Source: Bacteriovoracaceae bacterium (lineage in GTDB: Bacteria; Bdellovibrionota; Bacteriovoracia; Bacteriovoracales; Bacteriovoracaceae). From it: a stretch of DNA of 64,000 nt. Below are positions 50,866 through 62,826 of this stretch, piece after piece. Location of the stretch: NCBI GenBank assembly GCA_025210745.1, contig JAOARC010000034.1:31002-95001 (forward strand), written 5' to 3'. Each line of letters begins with the position of its first letter. The stretch's first letter is position 1. The position numbers and the translations under genes are program-made. A model generated the notes under the pieces. That model had not been told where the DNA came from, searched no databases, and saw only the letters and a program-made list of their open reading frames with translations.

Positions 50866-51780
50866 TTGAAGCTTTGTAATTGTGCCATTGTCTAAGTCAA
50901 ACTTTACTTCAATGGCATTAACAGTTTTAGAGTTTTCAAATTTGTAGCTTGTGCCTTTTTCAATATCGATTTCATAGACATATTCAAGCTCAGGGTTAGG
51001 AGCAAAAGAAATCATTCCATTATTAAGTTCAACAAAAATATCTGAATCTAGTTCTCGAATAGATATTTTTCCGTCCTTACCATCAATGGATAGTTTCATC
51101 TGGGAAGGAATTTCTATATCACAAGAAATACCTTCTTGATTTTCAAGATCCATTTCGATAATTCCCTTTGATTTATTAATAAATTCTTGTGTTGGTACTT
51201 TATCCAATTTGCAATCCCAAGAAAGTCTTCTATCTTCTGATTGAAGTATATCAATTACTCCTGATCTAAAATTAATAACAAGTTCATCGTACTCGTCTTT
51301 ATTAATATTAATTGCACCATCAAAACTATTGGTAAATTGATTATCAACGTAATGGTAAGAGTCCATCATCTTTATACGACCACTCTTTCCATTTATATCT
51401 ATTAATCCTCCTAGAATAACAATTCGATTAGATTTTTCTTCTATTTGAAAAACAGGTGTGAATTTCCAAATCACAAAACTCATAATAGCTATAAAAAATA
51501 AAAAACTAAATCCAAAAAAAGTGAAAATGAACTTTAAAAAAGATTTTTCTTTTCTTATGCTAAGGATAGGATAGTTATGATCTCTTCTAAATTGATTGGC
51601 TAAATTTATTGCTGGCCCAAACTCTTGAATGATTTGATCAAGATTCTTGTCAGGATGATTTTTTACCTGAGTCTGAAATTGTTCCTTAATTTTTATTATA
51701 TACTCGGCTTTTTCAGTTGCTGTTATATCATGCAGATGACTATCTAGTTCGCTCAAGTATTTTTCAATCTTCATATTCAT
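50860..51780 (-). CDS. HAAS (DUF1700)-like membrane protein with a beta-helical C-terminal region
   Basis: The N-terminal 70 residues (KYLSELDSHLHDITATEKAE and FGPAINLANQFRRDH) are a HAAS/DUF1700-type helical signalling motif. One membrane segment follows (FTFFGFSFLFFIAIMSFVIW). The rest is a repetitive beta-rich domain (IVILGGLIDINGKSGRIKMM, then DIEIPSQMKLSIDGKDGKIS) like DUF4097 putative adhesins. HAAS domains usually pair with PadR regulators, but none is near. Role unknown. Confidence 0.7.
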   Translation of the reverse strand: MNMKIEKYLSELDSHLHDITATEKAEYIIKIKEQFQTQVKNHPDKNLDQIIQEFGPAINLANQFRRDHNYPILSIRKEKSFLKFIFTFFGFSFLFFIAIMSFVIWKFTPVFQIEEKSNRIVILGGLIDINGKSGRIKMMDSYHYVDNQFTNSFDGAININKDEYDELVINFRSGVIDILQSEDRRLSWDCKLDKVPTQEFINKSKGIIEMDLENQEGISCDIEIPSQMKLSIDGKDGKISIRELDSDIFVELNNGMISFAPNPELEYVYEIDIEKGTSYKFENSKTVNAIEVKFDLDNGTITKLQL

Positions 51781-51882
51781 AGGAAAATTTTATCACTAAT
51801 GGTTTAAAAATAGCAAAGTCTTTAAGTCCAAGGATCTTTTAATCGATAAATATTTAGGATTATTAAACAACTAGGAGCTAAA

Positions 51883-52338
51883 ATGTCTAATGTTATCGAT
51901 TTTCAAGCAAGAAGAAAGAACACTATCGAAAAAAGAAAGAGGTCTTTTGAAAGGGTATTGTTTAGAGAATTCTTAGGCTCTTATGCTGAAATTGATTCTC
52001 ATGGAAATAAGTATTCTGTAAACATGGTTGATATTTCTCATGATGGTTGTTTATTACAGGTTCCATTTTCAAAATCTGTTCAGAATCACTTTAAAGATGT
52101 TGAAGCTGTTACAGTTAGAGTTTATTTTACAAAAGAAGAGTTTCTACCAGTAGTTGTAAATATTAAGCACGGTACAGAGTATATAGATGAAAAAGGTGAC
52201 GCTTATATAAGATTTGGTGGGACTTTTGATAAGTCTATTCCAAGCTTTAGTGCCTTTAAGCCTTTTATTGATTTTATCTATAAATTTGCTGAGTTTTCAT
52301 GTATTGAAAAAGGCGAGTCAGAAGTTTACTTCTTATAG
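51883..52338 (+). CDS. PilZ-domain protein
   Basis: TAGGAGC precedes the ATG by 5 bp. RKRSFERVLFREF at about residues 19-31 supplies the RxxxR motif and VDISHDGCLLQVPF at about residues 50-63 supplies D-x-S-x-x-G; these are the cyclic di-GMP binding residues of PilZ domains. The rest is a compact beta-barrel-like sequence to residue 151. It probably reads cyclic di-GMP, which affects motility, pili or secretion. Monocistronic; next gene starts 48 bp later. Confidence 0.87.
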   Translation: MSNVIDFQARRKNTIEKRKRSFERVLFREFLGSYAEIDSHGNKYSVNMVDISHDGCLLQVPFSKSVQNHFKDVEAVTVRVYFTKEEFLPVVVNIKHGTEYIDEKGDAYIRFGGTFDKSIPSFSAFKPFIDFIYKFAEFSCIEKGESEVYFL

Positions 52339-52386
52339 TAGTCTTACTTTGCCTTTCCATTAAAAATGACCTATTTTAGGTTATTA

Positions 52387-53124
52387 ATGAAGTATCTTTT
52401 AATTACAATATTTACCATTGTAGGTTGTTCTACAAAGCAAAATGTCTCAAAAAGAGACTTGGAGCAATTATATATAGGTTCTGGTGCAGAGCAGTACTTT
52501 CTTCCAGATCTTCCCACGTGGTCACAGTTTAGTCCCGTGGTTGGTTGTAAAATAAATACTTCCGTTAAGTATCTTAATTATGAAAAACTTTATTATAGCT
52601 ACGGGCTTGATTATGAAAAAATGGTTCAGCTTCAATACTTTTTCAATAATCGAATTCAAGAATATAAAAAAAGATCTGGTAAGCAAGAGATCTTTTTAGA
52701 TGATGAATCATTTTTATTTTTTAATGGACAAGAGCAAATTTTAGGTGGGGCAAAAGAATTTACTCCTCCAAATTATAAAAAAGTAAATCTTATTTGGATT
52801 GATCCTGCTTTAGTAAATAAAACTATTGCTAAAAGACTTAAAAAGTTTATGGCAAGTAGCCAGGCTACAAGTGGACATCCTATATTTGTATCAAGATGTT
52901 TAGATAAGGTTGGGATTGAAAAGTTTATTTCTAAGCATGGCTTTGGCGACTTAGGAATCAAAGTTATGCCGACCCATATGTTTTCTCCATATAATAAATT
53001 TCTAAAGCTAGGAGCTAGATATACTCTTAGGGCCCAAAAACTATTAAAGGGTAAAGAAGTTATCTTTTTTGCTCCATATGAAACACATCTAATTAAAGAA
53101 TATAAAACATTTAAAAAATATTAA
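52387..53124 (+). CDS. Lipoprotein of unknown function
   Basis: The ATG at 52387 (AGGT 7 bp upstream) starts MKYLLITIFTIVGCSTK with lipobox IVGC; an in-frame ATG at 52366 would weaken the signal. The mature part has LPDLPTWSQFSPVVGCKINT, a helical middle and a C-terminal half with VNLIWIDPALVNKTIAKRL, then SGHPIFVSRCLDKVGI and KEVIFFAPYETHLIK. Two Cys in the body could pair. It is 9 bp before the cyclophilin gene. I do not recognise the family. Confidence 0.75.
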   Translation: MKYLLITIFTIVGCSTKQNVSKRDLEQLYIGSGAEQYFLPDLPTWSQFSPVVGCKINTSVKYLNYEKLYYSYGLDYEKMVQLQYFFNNRIQEYKKRSGKQEIFLDDESFLFFNGQEQILGGAKEFTPPNYKKVNLIWIDPALVNKTIAKRLKKFMASSQATSGHPIFVSRCLDKVGIEKFISKHGFGDLGIKVMPTHMFSPYNKFLKLGARYTLRAQKLLKGKEVIFFAPYETHLIKEYKTFKKY

Positions 53125-53133
53125 GGAGTTATT

Positions 53134-53673
53134 ATGTTTGGTGGACCACAATTTGAAAAAAATAATCATAAAGAAAACTTAGATAGAATCTATGCTAAGT
53201 TCACAACAAATATGGGAGAATTTGAAGTAGAACTATATGCTAAAGAATGTCCTGAAACTGTTTGGAATTTTGTAAACCTTGCTGAAGGAAGACAGGAGAC
53301 TGTTAAGGAAGGACCATATTATAATGGACTAATTTTTCATAGAGTTATCGCTGGATTTGTAATTCAAGGTGGATGCCCACAAGGATCAGGGATGGGTGGA
53401 CCAGGATATAGATTTGAGGATGAGTGTCATCCTGAGCTTAGACATAATGAAGCAGGGATTCTTTCTATGGCAAACGCTGGACCTGGAACAAATGGATCTC
53501 AGTTCTTTATTACTTTAGGGCCAACTCCACACCTAGATGGAAGACATACTGTATTTGGTAAGGTTACTGAAGGAATGAACGTTATAAATGAAATTGGAAC
53601 AACAGCAACTGGTGCTATGGATAGACCAAATTATGATGTTGTTATGGAAAACGTAGAAATTATTCGTAAGTAA
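53134..53673 (+). CDS. ppiB: Cyclophilin-type peptidyl-prolyl cis-trans isomerase
   Basis: No signal peptide, so cytoplasmic. Catalytic core [20 protein letters not shown], then [20 protein letters not shown] with the conserved Arg, Phe, Gln and His residues. The N-terminal extension (about 20 residues) and 179-residue length match PpiB-like cyclophilins. It catalyses proline isomerisation. It ends 14 bp inside the convergent truA gene. Confidence 0.94.
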   Translation: MFGGPQFEKNNHKENLDRIYAKFTTNMGEFEVELYAKECPETVWNFVNLAEGRQETVKEGPYYNGLIFHRVIAGFVIQGGCPQGSGMGGPGYRFEDECHPELRHNEAGILSMANAGPGTNGSQFFITLGPTPHLDGRHTVFGKVTEGMNVINEIGTTATGAMDRPNYDVVMENVEIIRK

Positions 53674-54457
53674 ATTCACTTTTAAATAATTTAAGACCAC
53701 TAGCTGGGGCAATCAGTTTAACTCTTTCAAAGCTTTGCCCCTCTAGAGTCTGCTTAAACTCTTCAAGACTCATTTGCCCTGATCCAACTAGAATCATTGC
53801 ACCCATCATAATTCTTACTTGATGTCTTAAAAAACCTTTTCCTACAACTTCAAAAACATAAGATTGTTCAGGAAAGAAATTAGCTGTTAAAATATCATTT
53901 TCAAAAATTGAACAAGAATCAATTACTCTTTTAAATATCTTATTTTCATTTGGTCTATAACAGTATCTTTCAAAAGAATGTTCACCTTCAAAAATCTTAG
54001 CCGCTTTTTTCATAAGCTCGATATCAAGTTGATCATTAAAGTTAACCATAAAAGGAGCAATCATAGGAGATGGTTTAAACTCATTACAAAAATAATAATG
54101 ATACGTTTTAGTTTTAGGAGCATCAATGATATTAAAGCTTTTTTGAGTTTCTTTTACACTATGGATTTTAATATCTAGGGGAAGGTTTTTATTTAATTCA
54201 AATAACAGCTTTTGTGGCTCCATATACTTTCTAGTTTTAAACTTACATAAAAAGTCATTAGCACTAACCATTGCATCTGTTCTACTAGCACTTAGAAGTT
54301 TTGAGTGCTCACACTCTAAGACAAAATTAAGAGTTTTTTCAAGCATACCTTGGACAGTTTTAGGTCTATCTTTTTGTTTTTGCCAACCATGATAGCGAAA
54401 TCCTAAAAACTCCACCTTTGCAATATAGAAGAATTGTTCATATTGAACTTTAGCCAC
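53660..54457 (-). CDS. truA: tRNA pseudouridine(38-40) synthase
   Basis: [20 protein letters not shown] then the catalytic Asp in [27 protein letters not shown], and the motif [19 protein letters not shown]. TruA makes pseudouridine at positions 38-40 of tRNA anticodon arms. Length 265 matches. It overlaps recJ by 8 bp on the upstream side and ppiB by 14 bp antisense downstream. Confidence 0.94.
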   Translation of the reverse strand: MAKVQYEQFFYIAKVEFLGFRYHGWQKQKDRPKTVQGMLEKTLNFVLECEHSKLLSASRTDAMVSANDFLCKFKTRKYMEPQKLLFELNKNLPLDIKIHSVKETQKSFNIIDAPKTKTYHYYFCNEFKPSPMIAPFMVNFNDQLDIELMKKAAKIFEGEHSFERYCYRPNENKIFKRVIDSCSIFENDILTANFFPEQSYVFEVVGKGFLRHQVRIMMGAMILVGSGQMSLEEFKQTLEGQSFERVKLIAPASGLKLFKSEFTYE

Positions 54458-56150
54458 CTAAAAATACCTTTGATACCATTAGCTGAATTGTTTCATTACC
54501 TCTAAATCTATTTACACCTAGAGTAAAATAAAGACTTAGGCCTTCTTGTTCTTGTTTTGCAAATAGTTCATCTGGTAATAAGCAATTCCATTTTCCAATA
54601 TAGTTAAAGCTAATACCTTGAATTTTAAAATTAGGGTTCTTGGCAGATTTAAAAATCCATTTTACATGAACATCTTTTAAAACTGTATACGAGTCAATAA
54701 CAGCATCAGTCATCTTAAAAATAGGTTTCGGATTTCCCATCCCAAATGGTTCCATAATTTCTAGTTCTTTAATAAGCTGTTTATTAATATCATTAAAACT
54801 AATTTCAAGATCGTATTGATCCTGTACAGTTCTTTGAATATGAGGAATATCTTTTAAAAGAGAAAACATTTTATTTTTAAAAGCAGCAAGGTTTTCTTTT
54901 TTCATAGATAAACCAGCAGCAGCTTTATGCCCACCAAACTTAATAAAAAGATCGCTACATTCTTTTAGAAGGTCATATAGGTTTAATTCTCCTGCACTTC
55001 TAGCTGATGCTTTTATAATTCCATCTTCTTCAGCGTCGGTAAAAACAATAGCCGGTACTTCAAATGTCTCAACTAGTTTAGAAGCAACAATTCCAATTAC
55101 TCCTTCGTGCCAATTAGAATCATATACAATACTTGCAAAGTGATCATCTTGCTTAATCTGACCTATAACTTGATTTTTAGCACCTTTAAAAACTTCAGCT
55201 TGAATAAGTTTTCTTTCTCTATTAGAGATCTCTAGTTGAGAATAATTTTCAAATGCTTCTTTATGGTTATCACTAATTAAGAGCTTTAATGCTTTTTCAG
55301 GATGATCTAATCTTCCTTTAGAGTTTATTAAAGGCCCTACATAAAAAGATATCTTTTCACTTGGCATTACTTCATAAGATCTATCTTCATCATTAAAAAA
55401 AGATCTAACTCCAAAATAAGACGTTTCTTTAATTTGTTTTAATCCATGTCTTGTTAGTTTTATATTCATCGGATTAAGCTTTGCCAGGTCACATATTGTT
55501 CCAATGGCAACAAATTGTAAAAGAGGGTAGATAGATGGAGTTTCTTTTCCTTTTTGATCCAACTTTTCTTTTATTCTAAGACAAACAGCAAATGCAACGC
55601 CAACACCAGCAAGAGCTTTAAGTTTTGATTCATCTTCATCTCTTCTATTTGGATTAACTACAGCATAAGCATTTGGAAGGTGCTCTCTTGCATCTTTATG
55701 ATGGTCTGTAATAATTAGATCAAGACCAACTTCTTTAGCATAATCAGCTGTTTCTAAGTTTGTAATACCACAGTCAACTGTAATAAGAAGATGAACTCCC
55801 TTATCAATAGCATTATCTACTGAGCTTGGATGTACTCCATATCCTTCAACAAAACGACTTGGTTGAAATAGTTCAACATCAACTCCAATCATTTGAAAAT
55901 AATGATAAAAAAGAGCACAACTTGTTGTTCCATCAACATCATAGTCACCATAAATACCAATTTTTTCGTTAGACTCTATGGCCTGAATAATTCTATCAGT
56001 TGCTAGTTCTATATCTTTTAGATCTGTAAGTTTTGGAAGGTCTCTTAAGTTCCAAGAAAAGAAGTCTTGGATTTTTTGCGGATTATCATATCCTCTTTTT
56101 GTAAGTAACTTGCTTATTGTAGGGTGAAGATTTTCAATATTCATCTTCAT
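54450..56150 (-). CDS. recJ: Single-stranded-DNA-specific exonuclease RecJ
   Basis: DHH phosphoesterase motifs: IGIYGDYDVDGTTSCALFYH, LITVDCGITNLETA, DLIITDHHKDAREHLPNA, and the DHHA1 part with GVIGIVASKLVE and FGGHKAAAGLSMKKENL. The OB-fold C-terminus follows. It digests 5'-ended single-stranded DNA in recombination and repair. 566 residues fit. It overlaps truA by 8 bp and follows a small zinc-ribbon gene by 23 bp, so the three are likely co-transcribed. Confidence 0.96.
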   Translation of the reverse strand: MKMNIENLHPTISKLLTKRGYDNPQKIQDFFSWNLRDLPKLTDLKDIELATDRIIQAIESNEKIGIYGDYDVDGTTSCALFYHYFQMIGVDVELFQPSRFVEGYGVHPSSVDNAIDKGVHLLITVDCGITNLETADYAKEVGLDLIITDHHKDAREHLPNAYAVVNPNRRDEDESKLKALAGVGVAFAVCLRIKEKLDQKGKETPSIYPLLQFVAIGTICDLAKLNPMNIKLTRHGLKQIKETSYFGVRSFFNDEDRSYEVMPSEKISFYVGPLINSKGRLDHPEKALKLLISDNHKEAFENYSQLEISNRERKLIQAEVFKGAKNQVIGQIKQDDHFASIVYDSNWHEGVIGIVASKLVETFEVPAIVFTDAEEDGIIKASARSAGELNLYDLLKECSDLFIKFGGHKAAAGLSMKKENLAAFKNKMFSLLKDIPHIQRTVQDQYDLEISFNDINKQLIKELEIMEPFGMGNPKPIFKMTDAVIDSYTVLKDVHVKWIFKSAKNPNFKIQGISFNYIGKWNCLLPDELFAKQEQEGLSLYFTLGVNRFRGNETIQLMVSKVFLGG

Positions 56151-56173
56151 TTAATATCATATTTGAAAGGCTT

Positions 56174-56419
56174 TTACCAAAGAACGTAGAGACCTTTAAT
56201 CAGGTCTTCTTCGTAAATTTCATCACTTGGGGAGAATAATTCACTGAATTTGTATTTTTCATTTCCATGGATTTTATCAAAGTAGCTTAGAGGTAAGAAT
56301 GATTTTCCACAACTAACGCACTTGCTCATTTCAACGCTAGATTCCAGTATCTGGCCACAGCAATGACACTTTTTAATAATGGTTTTACTAGCTTGTTTTT
56401 TCTTTGATATTTCACTCAT
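56174..56419 (-). CDS. Small zinc-ribbon protein
   Basis: Two Cys pairs, CHCCGQ and CVSCGK, 17 residues apart form a likely zinc ribbon; the rest has KSFLPLSYFDKIHGNEKYKF and an acidic C-terminal tail. 81 residues, no signal peptide. It lies directly upstream of recJ on the same strand. Likely binds nucleic acid or protein; family not recognised. Confidence 0.7.
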   Translation of the reverse strand: MSEISKKKQASKTIIKKCHCCGQILESSVEMSKCVSCGKSFLPLSYFDKIHGNEKYKFSELFSPSDEIYEEDLIKGLYVLW

Positions 56420-56497
56420 AGTTTTATCCCGTTTTAATCTTCATAAAACTATTCGACGAGGGGAAAATTTTGTTTAGGAAAAAATTGCCGCTTATTT

Positions 56498-56533
56498 AGA
56501 AAAAAAGAAACCTCCCAGTATAATTGGGAGGTT
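56498..56533 (-). terminator. Intrinsic terminator of the Met/Gln-rich exported protein gene
   Basis: CCTCCCA and TGGGAGG arms at 56511-56532; on the minus strand the stem is followed by a T-rich tract (TTTCTTTTTTTCT). Confidence 0.88.
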
Positions 56534-56564
56534 AACTTATATAACGGGGTTTTGGGGTCGGTTA

Positions 56565-57605
56565 TTATGAATCTAGTCCATCTCCATCTGATACAACATT
56601 TTCTGTAGAGCTATCAGAACTAGAAGTATCTGTAGAATCACCATCAATTAAGTTTGATGCTGTTCCATTATTTATCATAGGCATTACGGGTGCTATTGCA
56701 GGTGTAGGTACAGATCCATCAAACCAATTCATCTGTCCGTTTGCATTTGCTTGCATACCATTTAGTAAATCTGTCATTGATCTATCTTGGTTAAATGTTA
56801 GCCCAAGATTTGATCCTTGAAGGTAATCCATTTGAGTAGGGTTACTAGCTTCTGGATGTTGTCCATATGTATAATCATTTCCATAAAGTGTTGGTGCATG
56901 CATCATACCCATCATCGTTGTTTGAAACGATTGGTTTAGTGTAAGCATATTCATTTGATATTGCATTTGTTGCATCATCATCATTGGGTACATGCTTTCA
57001 TATCTATCATAAACACTTGGAGTTTTTACAAAGCCATATTGGTTCATCATCATGATTTGTTTTGTCATATTTTCCATTGCTAGCATATTTTTAGTAACAC
57101 TATCTTGAAAACTAGTAAACTTTTCTTCGAGCTTTTCAAGTTGTGTTTCTTTTTGACATAGTCTTTCTAAAAGCAAATTGTAAACATCATTATCTTGAGT
57201 ATCATTGGCTTCATTTATCGTAACCTGTTCTTCTTTTTGATTGTCTGTTTCATCAACTTTAACTTTGTCTGTATTGGCTACTTCTTTATTTTCTTGAGCT
57301 TCTTCATTATCTTTACTCTCTTCTTGAGTTGTTTTAGATAATTCCATGTCTTCTTTATTTTTTTTGCCAGATTTTTTAGGCTCAAATATAACTTCTTTTC
57401 CAAAATTTGCATCTAAGTCGATTTGCTCTATATTATTTTGTAGATGCTGCGAGATCGTATAAGAAGGAACGGCTGGAGCAACATAAGTATTATCTACCGC
57501 TGGTTTCCATTCATATACGGGTTTATTTTGTGCTTGAATACCTGTAGATAGTAATATCGAAAAGGCAGATATTGTTAAAATGTTTATTGATCTTTTAGGC
57601 TTCAT
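56565..57605 (-). CDS. Exported Met/Gln/Asn-rich coiled-coil protein, unknown function
   Basis: A signal peptide (ending near STGIQAQ) is followed by an acidic low-complexity segment (about residues 78-140, with TTQEESKDNEEAQENKEVAN), a short coiled coil (CQKETQLEKLEEKFTSFQDS), a striking Met/Gln region (MAMENMTKQIMMMNQYG, MYPMMMMQQMQYQMNMLTL) and an acidic Ser/Asp tail. No family recognised. Its own terminator and a 399-bp upstream gap suggest separate transcription. Likely periplasmic or surface exposed; metal binding by Met is possible but not shown. Confidence 0.75.
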   Translation of the reverse strand: MKPKRSINILTISAFSILLSTGIQAQNKPVYEWKPAVDNTYVAPAVPSYTISQHLQNNIEQIDLDANFGKEVIFEPKKSGKKNKEDMELSKTTQEESKDNEEAQENKEVANTDKVKVDETDNQKEEQVTINEANDTQDNDVYNLLLERLCQKETQLEKLEEKFTSFQDSVTKNMLAMENMTKQIMMMNQYGFVKTPSVYDRYESMYPMMMMQQMQYQMNMLTLNQSFQTTMMGMMHAPTLYGNDYTYGQHPEASNPTQMDYLQGSNLGLTFNQDRSMTDLLNGMQANANGQMNWFDGSVPTPAIAPVMPMINNGTASNLIDGDSTDTSSSDSSTENVVSDGDGLDS

Positions 57606-57798
57606 AGTCTCTCTCCTTACTTAACCTTATATATTCTTTTATATACAAGTTAGATGCCAAAAAAGAATTTTGTAAATACTAATACTTAGATCTTGTATAT
57701 AGGTAAAAGATAGTCACTTTAGGTTATATATTGTCTAAAAAATAGACAGCTTCATTAAATAACAATATCATTAATCCTTACAATAAAAGAGGAAACAT
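57606..57798. other. Gene-poor gap upstream of the Met/Gln-rich gene
   Basis: AT-rich with several TATA-like boxes; it should contain the promoter of the minus-strand gene. No hairpin or repeat stands out. Confidence 0.5.
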
Positions 57799-57933
57799 TT
57801 GATACTAAGATTGGATTTTTATCAAGTTCAACAAATATCTGATACTCGCTTTATAGAATTTTGGGGTTTAGATACTTCTGGCGATAGGTTGAGCATTGAG
57901 GACAATATCAATACTTATTATACAATTTATTAA
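57799..57933 (+). CDS. Possible 44-residue protein, TTG start
   Basis: AGAGG at 57788-57792 is 6 bp before TTG at 57799, and 44 sense codons run to TAA at 57931-57933. The peptide (MILRLDFYQVQQISDTRFIE, then FWGLDTSGDRLSIEDNINTY) has a protein-like composition and could be a small gene or the tail of a decayed one. No homologue known to me. It is 71 bp upstream of nhaC. Confidence 0.35.
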   Translation: MILRLDFYQVQQISDTRFIEFWGLDTSGDRLSIEDNINTYYTIY

Positions 57934-58004
57934 GCTTTTTATTTTCAAATAACTAATATCTTATTAATATTATTAAAATAGCTTTATACCAAGGATGATA
58001 TAAA

Positions 58005-59447
58005 ATGAGCAAAGAACAATCTTTTGCAAAGCCGAGTCTAATACTTTCTTTAATACCAGTCGTTTTTTTGATTATTCTTTTATCATTAAATGTAATTGTC
58101 TACCACGATAACTCTTCTTATGGGCCCAACCAATTTGCAATGCTACTAGCTAGTTGCTTAAGTGCTTTAATTGGTGTTTTTATTTTAAAAATACCTTATA
58201 AGGTATTGGAAAAAAAAGCTTTAGAGACAGTAAGCGTTGCAACTCAACCAATAATTATCTTATTAATTGTGGGAGCATTAATAGGAGTTTGGATTTTAAA
58301 CGGAGTTGTTCCAACAATGATTTTTTATGGAATAAAGCTTATTAGTCCAACTATATTTTTACCTATTACTCTTGTTATATGTAGTGTTGTTTCTTTGGCG
58401 ACGGGAAGTTCTTGGTCTACAGTTGGAACTGTAGGTATTGCTCTTATTGGAATAGGTAAAACTTTAGGTATCCCAGAAGAAATGGTTGCAGGAGCAATCG
58501 TATCGGGCTCATATTTTGGAGATAAGATGTCTCCTTTATCTGATACAACAAATTTAGCTCCGGCGATGGTTGGTGCAGACCTTTTTGAGCATATTAAGCA
58601 TATGCTTTTTACCACAGGTCCTGCATTTATTATTTCATTGGTAATATTTTCTATTCTGGGTATGTCGCATTCAGCGCATACTTTAGATGCGGCTTCTATT
58701 AATGAGGTTTTAGTTCTTTTAAAAAGTAATTTTAATATTTCGGTATGGTTATTTTTACTGCCATTAATAGTTTTGTTTTTAGTGCAAAAAAAACTTCCGG
58801 CAATACCGACATTATTATTGGGAACTTTCCTAGGGGTTATTTTTGCTCTTATTTTTCAACAGGACCTTTTAGGTAAAATGACGGAAGCGAAGCCTTTGTC
58901 TGCTTACGAAAAAATTCTTGAAGTTGCTTTTAGTGGATTTAAAATGGAATCAGGAAATGTTGTTATAGATAAGCTTTTTTCTCGTGGAGGAATGAGTTCA
59001 ATGCTTAATACAATGTGGATTATTTTTATGGCCATGATTTATGGTGGTATGATGGAAGTAACAGGAATGCTAAATACGATTGCAAGTAAAATCCTTTCTG
59101 TTGTAAAGGGGATTGGATCTCTTGTTGCGGCAACTGTAGGTTCATCATTATTTCTAAATTTAACGACATCAGATCAATATATTTCGATTGTTGTTTCTGG
59201 ACGTATGTTTAAAGAAGCTTATAAAGACTATGGTTTAAAATCTAAAAATTTATCTCGTGCCGTGGAGGACGGAGCAACAGTAACATCTGTATTGATTCCA
59301 TGGAATACATGTGGTGCTTATTTTAGCTCTATTATGGGAGTCTCAACTTTGGCATATCTTCCTTTTGCTTTTTTTAATTTACTAAGCCCTGTGATGTCTA
59401 TTTTAGTTGCGATGTCTGGAAAGACGATGGAGAAAATTGAAAAATAA
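58005..59447 (+). CDS. nhaC: Na+/H+ antiporter NhaC-family
   Basis: About 12 membrane segments. Family landmarks: ATGSSWSTVGTVGIALIG, IVSGSYFGDKMSPLSDTTNL, the MIYGGMMEVTGML stretch, LFLNLTTSDQYISIVVSGRM and VEDGATVTSVLIPWNTCGAY. It exchanges protons for sodium across the inner membrane, fitting a marine or brackish setting. 480 residues match. AAGGATG lies 6 bp before the ATG. It ends 4 bp before a strong hairpin. Confidence 0.94.
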   Translation: MSKEQSFAKPSLILSLIPVVFLIILLSLNVIVYHDNSSYGPNQFAMLLASCLSALIGVFILKIPYKVLEKKALETVSVATQPIIILLIVGALIGVWILNGVVPTMIFYGIKLISPTIFLPITLVICSVVSLATGSSWSTVGTVGIALIGIGKTLGIPEEMVAGAIVSGSYFGDKMSPLSDTTNLAPAMVGADLFEHIKHMLFTTGPAFIISLVIFSILGMSHSAHTLDAASINEVLVLLKSNFNISVWLFLLPLIVLFLVQKKLPAIPTLLLGTFLGVIFALIFQQDLLGKMTEAKPLSAYEKILEVAFSGFKMESGNVVIDKLFSRGGMSSMLNTMWIIFMAMIYGGMMEVTGMLNTIASKILSVVKGIGSLVAATVGSSLFLNLTTSDQYISIVVSGRMFKEAYKDYGLKSKNLSRAVEDGATVTSVLIPWNTCGAYFSSIMGVSTLAYLPFAFFNLLSPVMSILVAMSGKTMEKIEK

Positions 59448-59450
59448 AAA

Positions 59451-59473
59451 GGCTCACTATATTAAAGTGAGCC
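59451..59473. terminator. Hairpin between nhaC and the serine protease gene
   Basis: GGCTCACT/AGTGAGCC with a 7-base loop. Minus-strand RNA is followed by a long T tract, plus-strand RNA only by a weak one, so it mainly terminates the protease gene and may serve both. Confidence 0.8.
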
Positions 59474-59502
59474 CGAGGTTTATTTAGATGATGAAACTGT
59501 TT

Positions 59503-60411
59503 TTAAAGATATTCTAAAAGAGTCGTTATTCTAGTAACTCCTTCAGCTTTTGCATCGTACTTATTTCTTGTATGGTAACATATGTCACCTTTTTGATTAC
59601 ATTTGTTAACAATCTTACAGCTCGTTTTATCCCACGATAAGCTTGGCACGTAATCTGTTTTTCCATTAACTAAAATACCTTCTAGCAATCCAGTTTTTGC
59701 ATCGAAGACCGCTGAACCTGAGTTACCTTGAAAAGTATCTAAAGAAGCTCTGATTTGAAATTTATCTTCATTGCTAACAACTTTCCCACCTCTTGCGACT
59801 TTTGTTGGAAGCATTGAAGGATGTCCTATAACAAGTAACTCTGTATTATTAGAAACCTTTCCGCTTTTTCTGTATTTTAGTGGGGTTCTTCCAGTAACTT
59901 TTCTATCAAGTTGTATTACGGCAAAGTCCTGTTCTTGAGAAAAAATAACTTTTTTAATCTTTTTGCATGCATAGACATTTTCCATGGGAATATCTCTTAA
60001 ATTAATATATGAAGAGGATTCCATGTGTAATCCAAATACCCAGGTAAAATTCTTACAAGCTTGAGGTATTACGTGATCTGACATACAGTGCCCAGCTGTA
60101 ACTAAAGTATCTTCTCCAATTAAGAAGCCAGAACAGTTAGTTAAGAGTTTTTGATTTGAAAACTTTTCGCTTGAGCAGACCTTTAATCCTTCCTCTAGAG
60201 TTTTTTGAGAGTTAATTGAAATTGTATCATCCCAGTTGTATCTTATGATAGAAGAGTTCACCATTCCAGCTGTAGAGTTTGCTAGCTTTAAGTAAAGTGG
60301 GTTTGTTACTTGATATAAATCTTTTCTATTATCTTCACCATAAACAACTTTTTCTGTTGCATGGGTCAAAGAGGTTAACATTAGTAGACATACTAGTGTT
60401 TTTAAAAACAT
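59503..60411 (-). CDS. Exported trypsin/V8-like serine protease
   Basis: A signal peptide (ending near TSLTHA) precedes a chymotrypsin-fold domain: His in LVTAGHCMSDH, Asp in EQDFAVIQLD, Ser in FQGNSGSAVFD. The GNSGS form is typical of V8/glutamyl-endopeptidase-like S1B enzymes rather than classical trypsins (GDSGGP). Several Cys outside the core (NFTWVFG region and CKIVNKCNQKGDICYH) could be disulfides. Substrate unknown. Convergent with nhaC; a hairpin lies between. Confidence 0.86.
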   Translation of the reverse strand: MFLKTLVCLLMLTSLTHATEKVVYGEDNRKDLYQVTNPLYLKLANSTAGMVNSSIIRYNWDDTISINSQKTLEEGLKVCSSEKFSNQKLLTNCSGFLIGEDTLVTAGHCMSDHVIPQACKNFTWVFGLHMESSSYINLRDIPMENVYACKKIKKVIFSQEQDFAVIQLDRKVTGRTPLKYRKSGKVSNNTELLVIGHPSMLPTKVARGGKVVSNEDKFQIRASLDTFQGNSGSAVFDAKTGLLEGILVNGKTDYVPSLSWDKTSCKIVNKCNQKGDICYHTRNKYDAKAEGVTRITTLLEYL

Positions 60412-60555
60412 AAAATCTCCCTTTCTCTATTGTACCAATCTAAATTGGTGAAAATACTGTACTGTTTTTGTTTGTTTTTTTAAAGAATTCCCTACAAACA
60501 AGTTCTTACATTAAATTTGCAGAGCGTTATGTCCTTAATTTTTTTGTGAAAATAG

Positions 60556-62823
<2,268 letters not shown>

Positions 62824-62826
62824 TAA

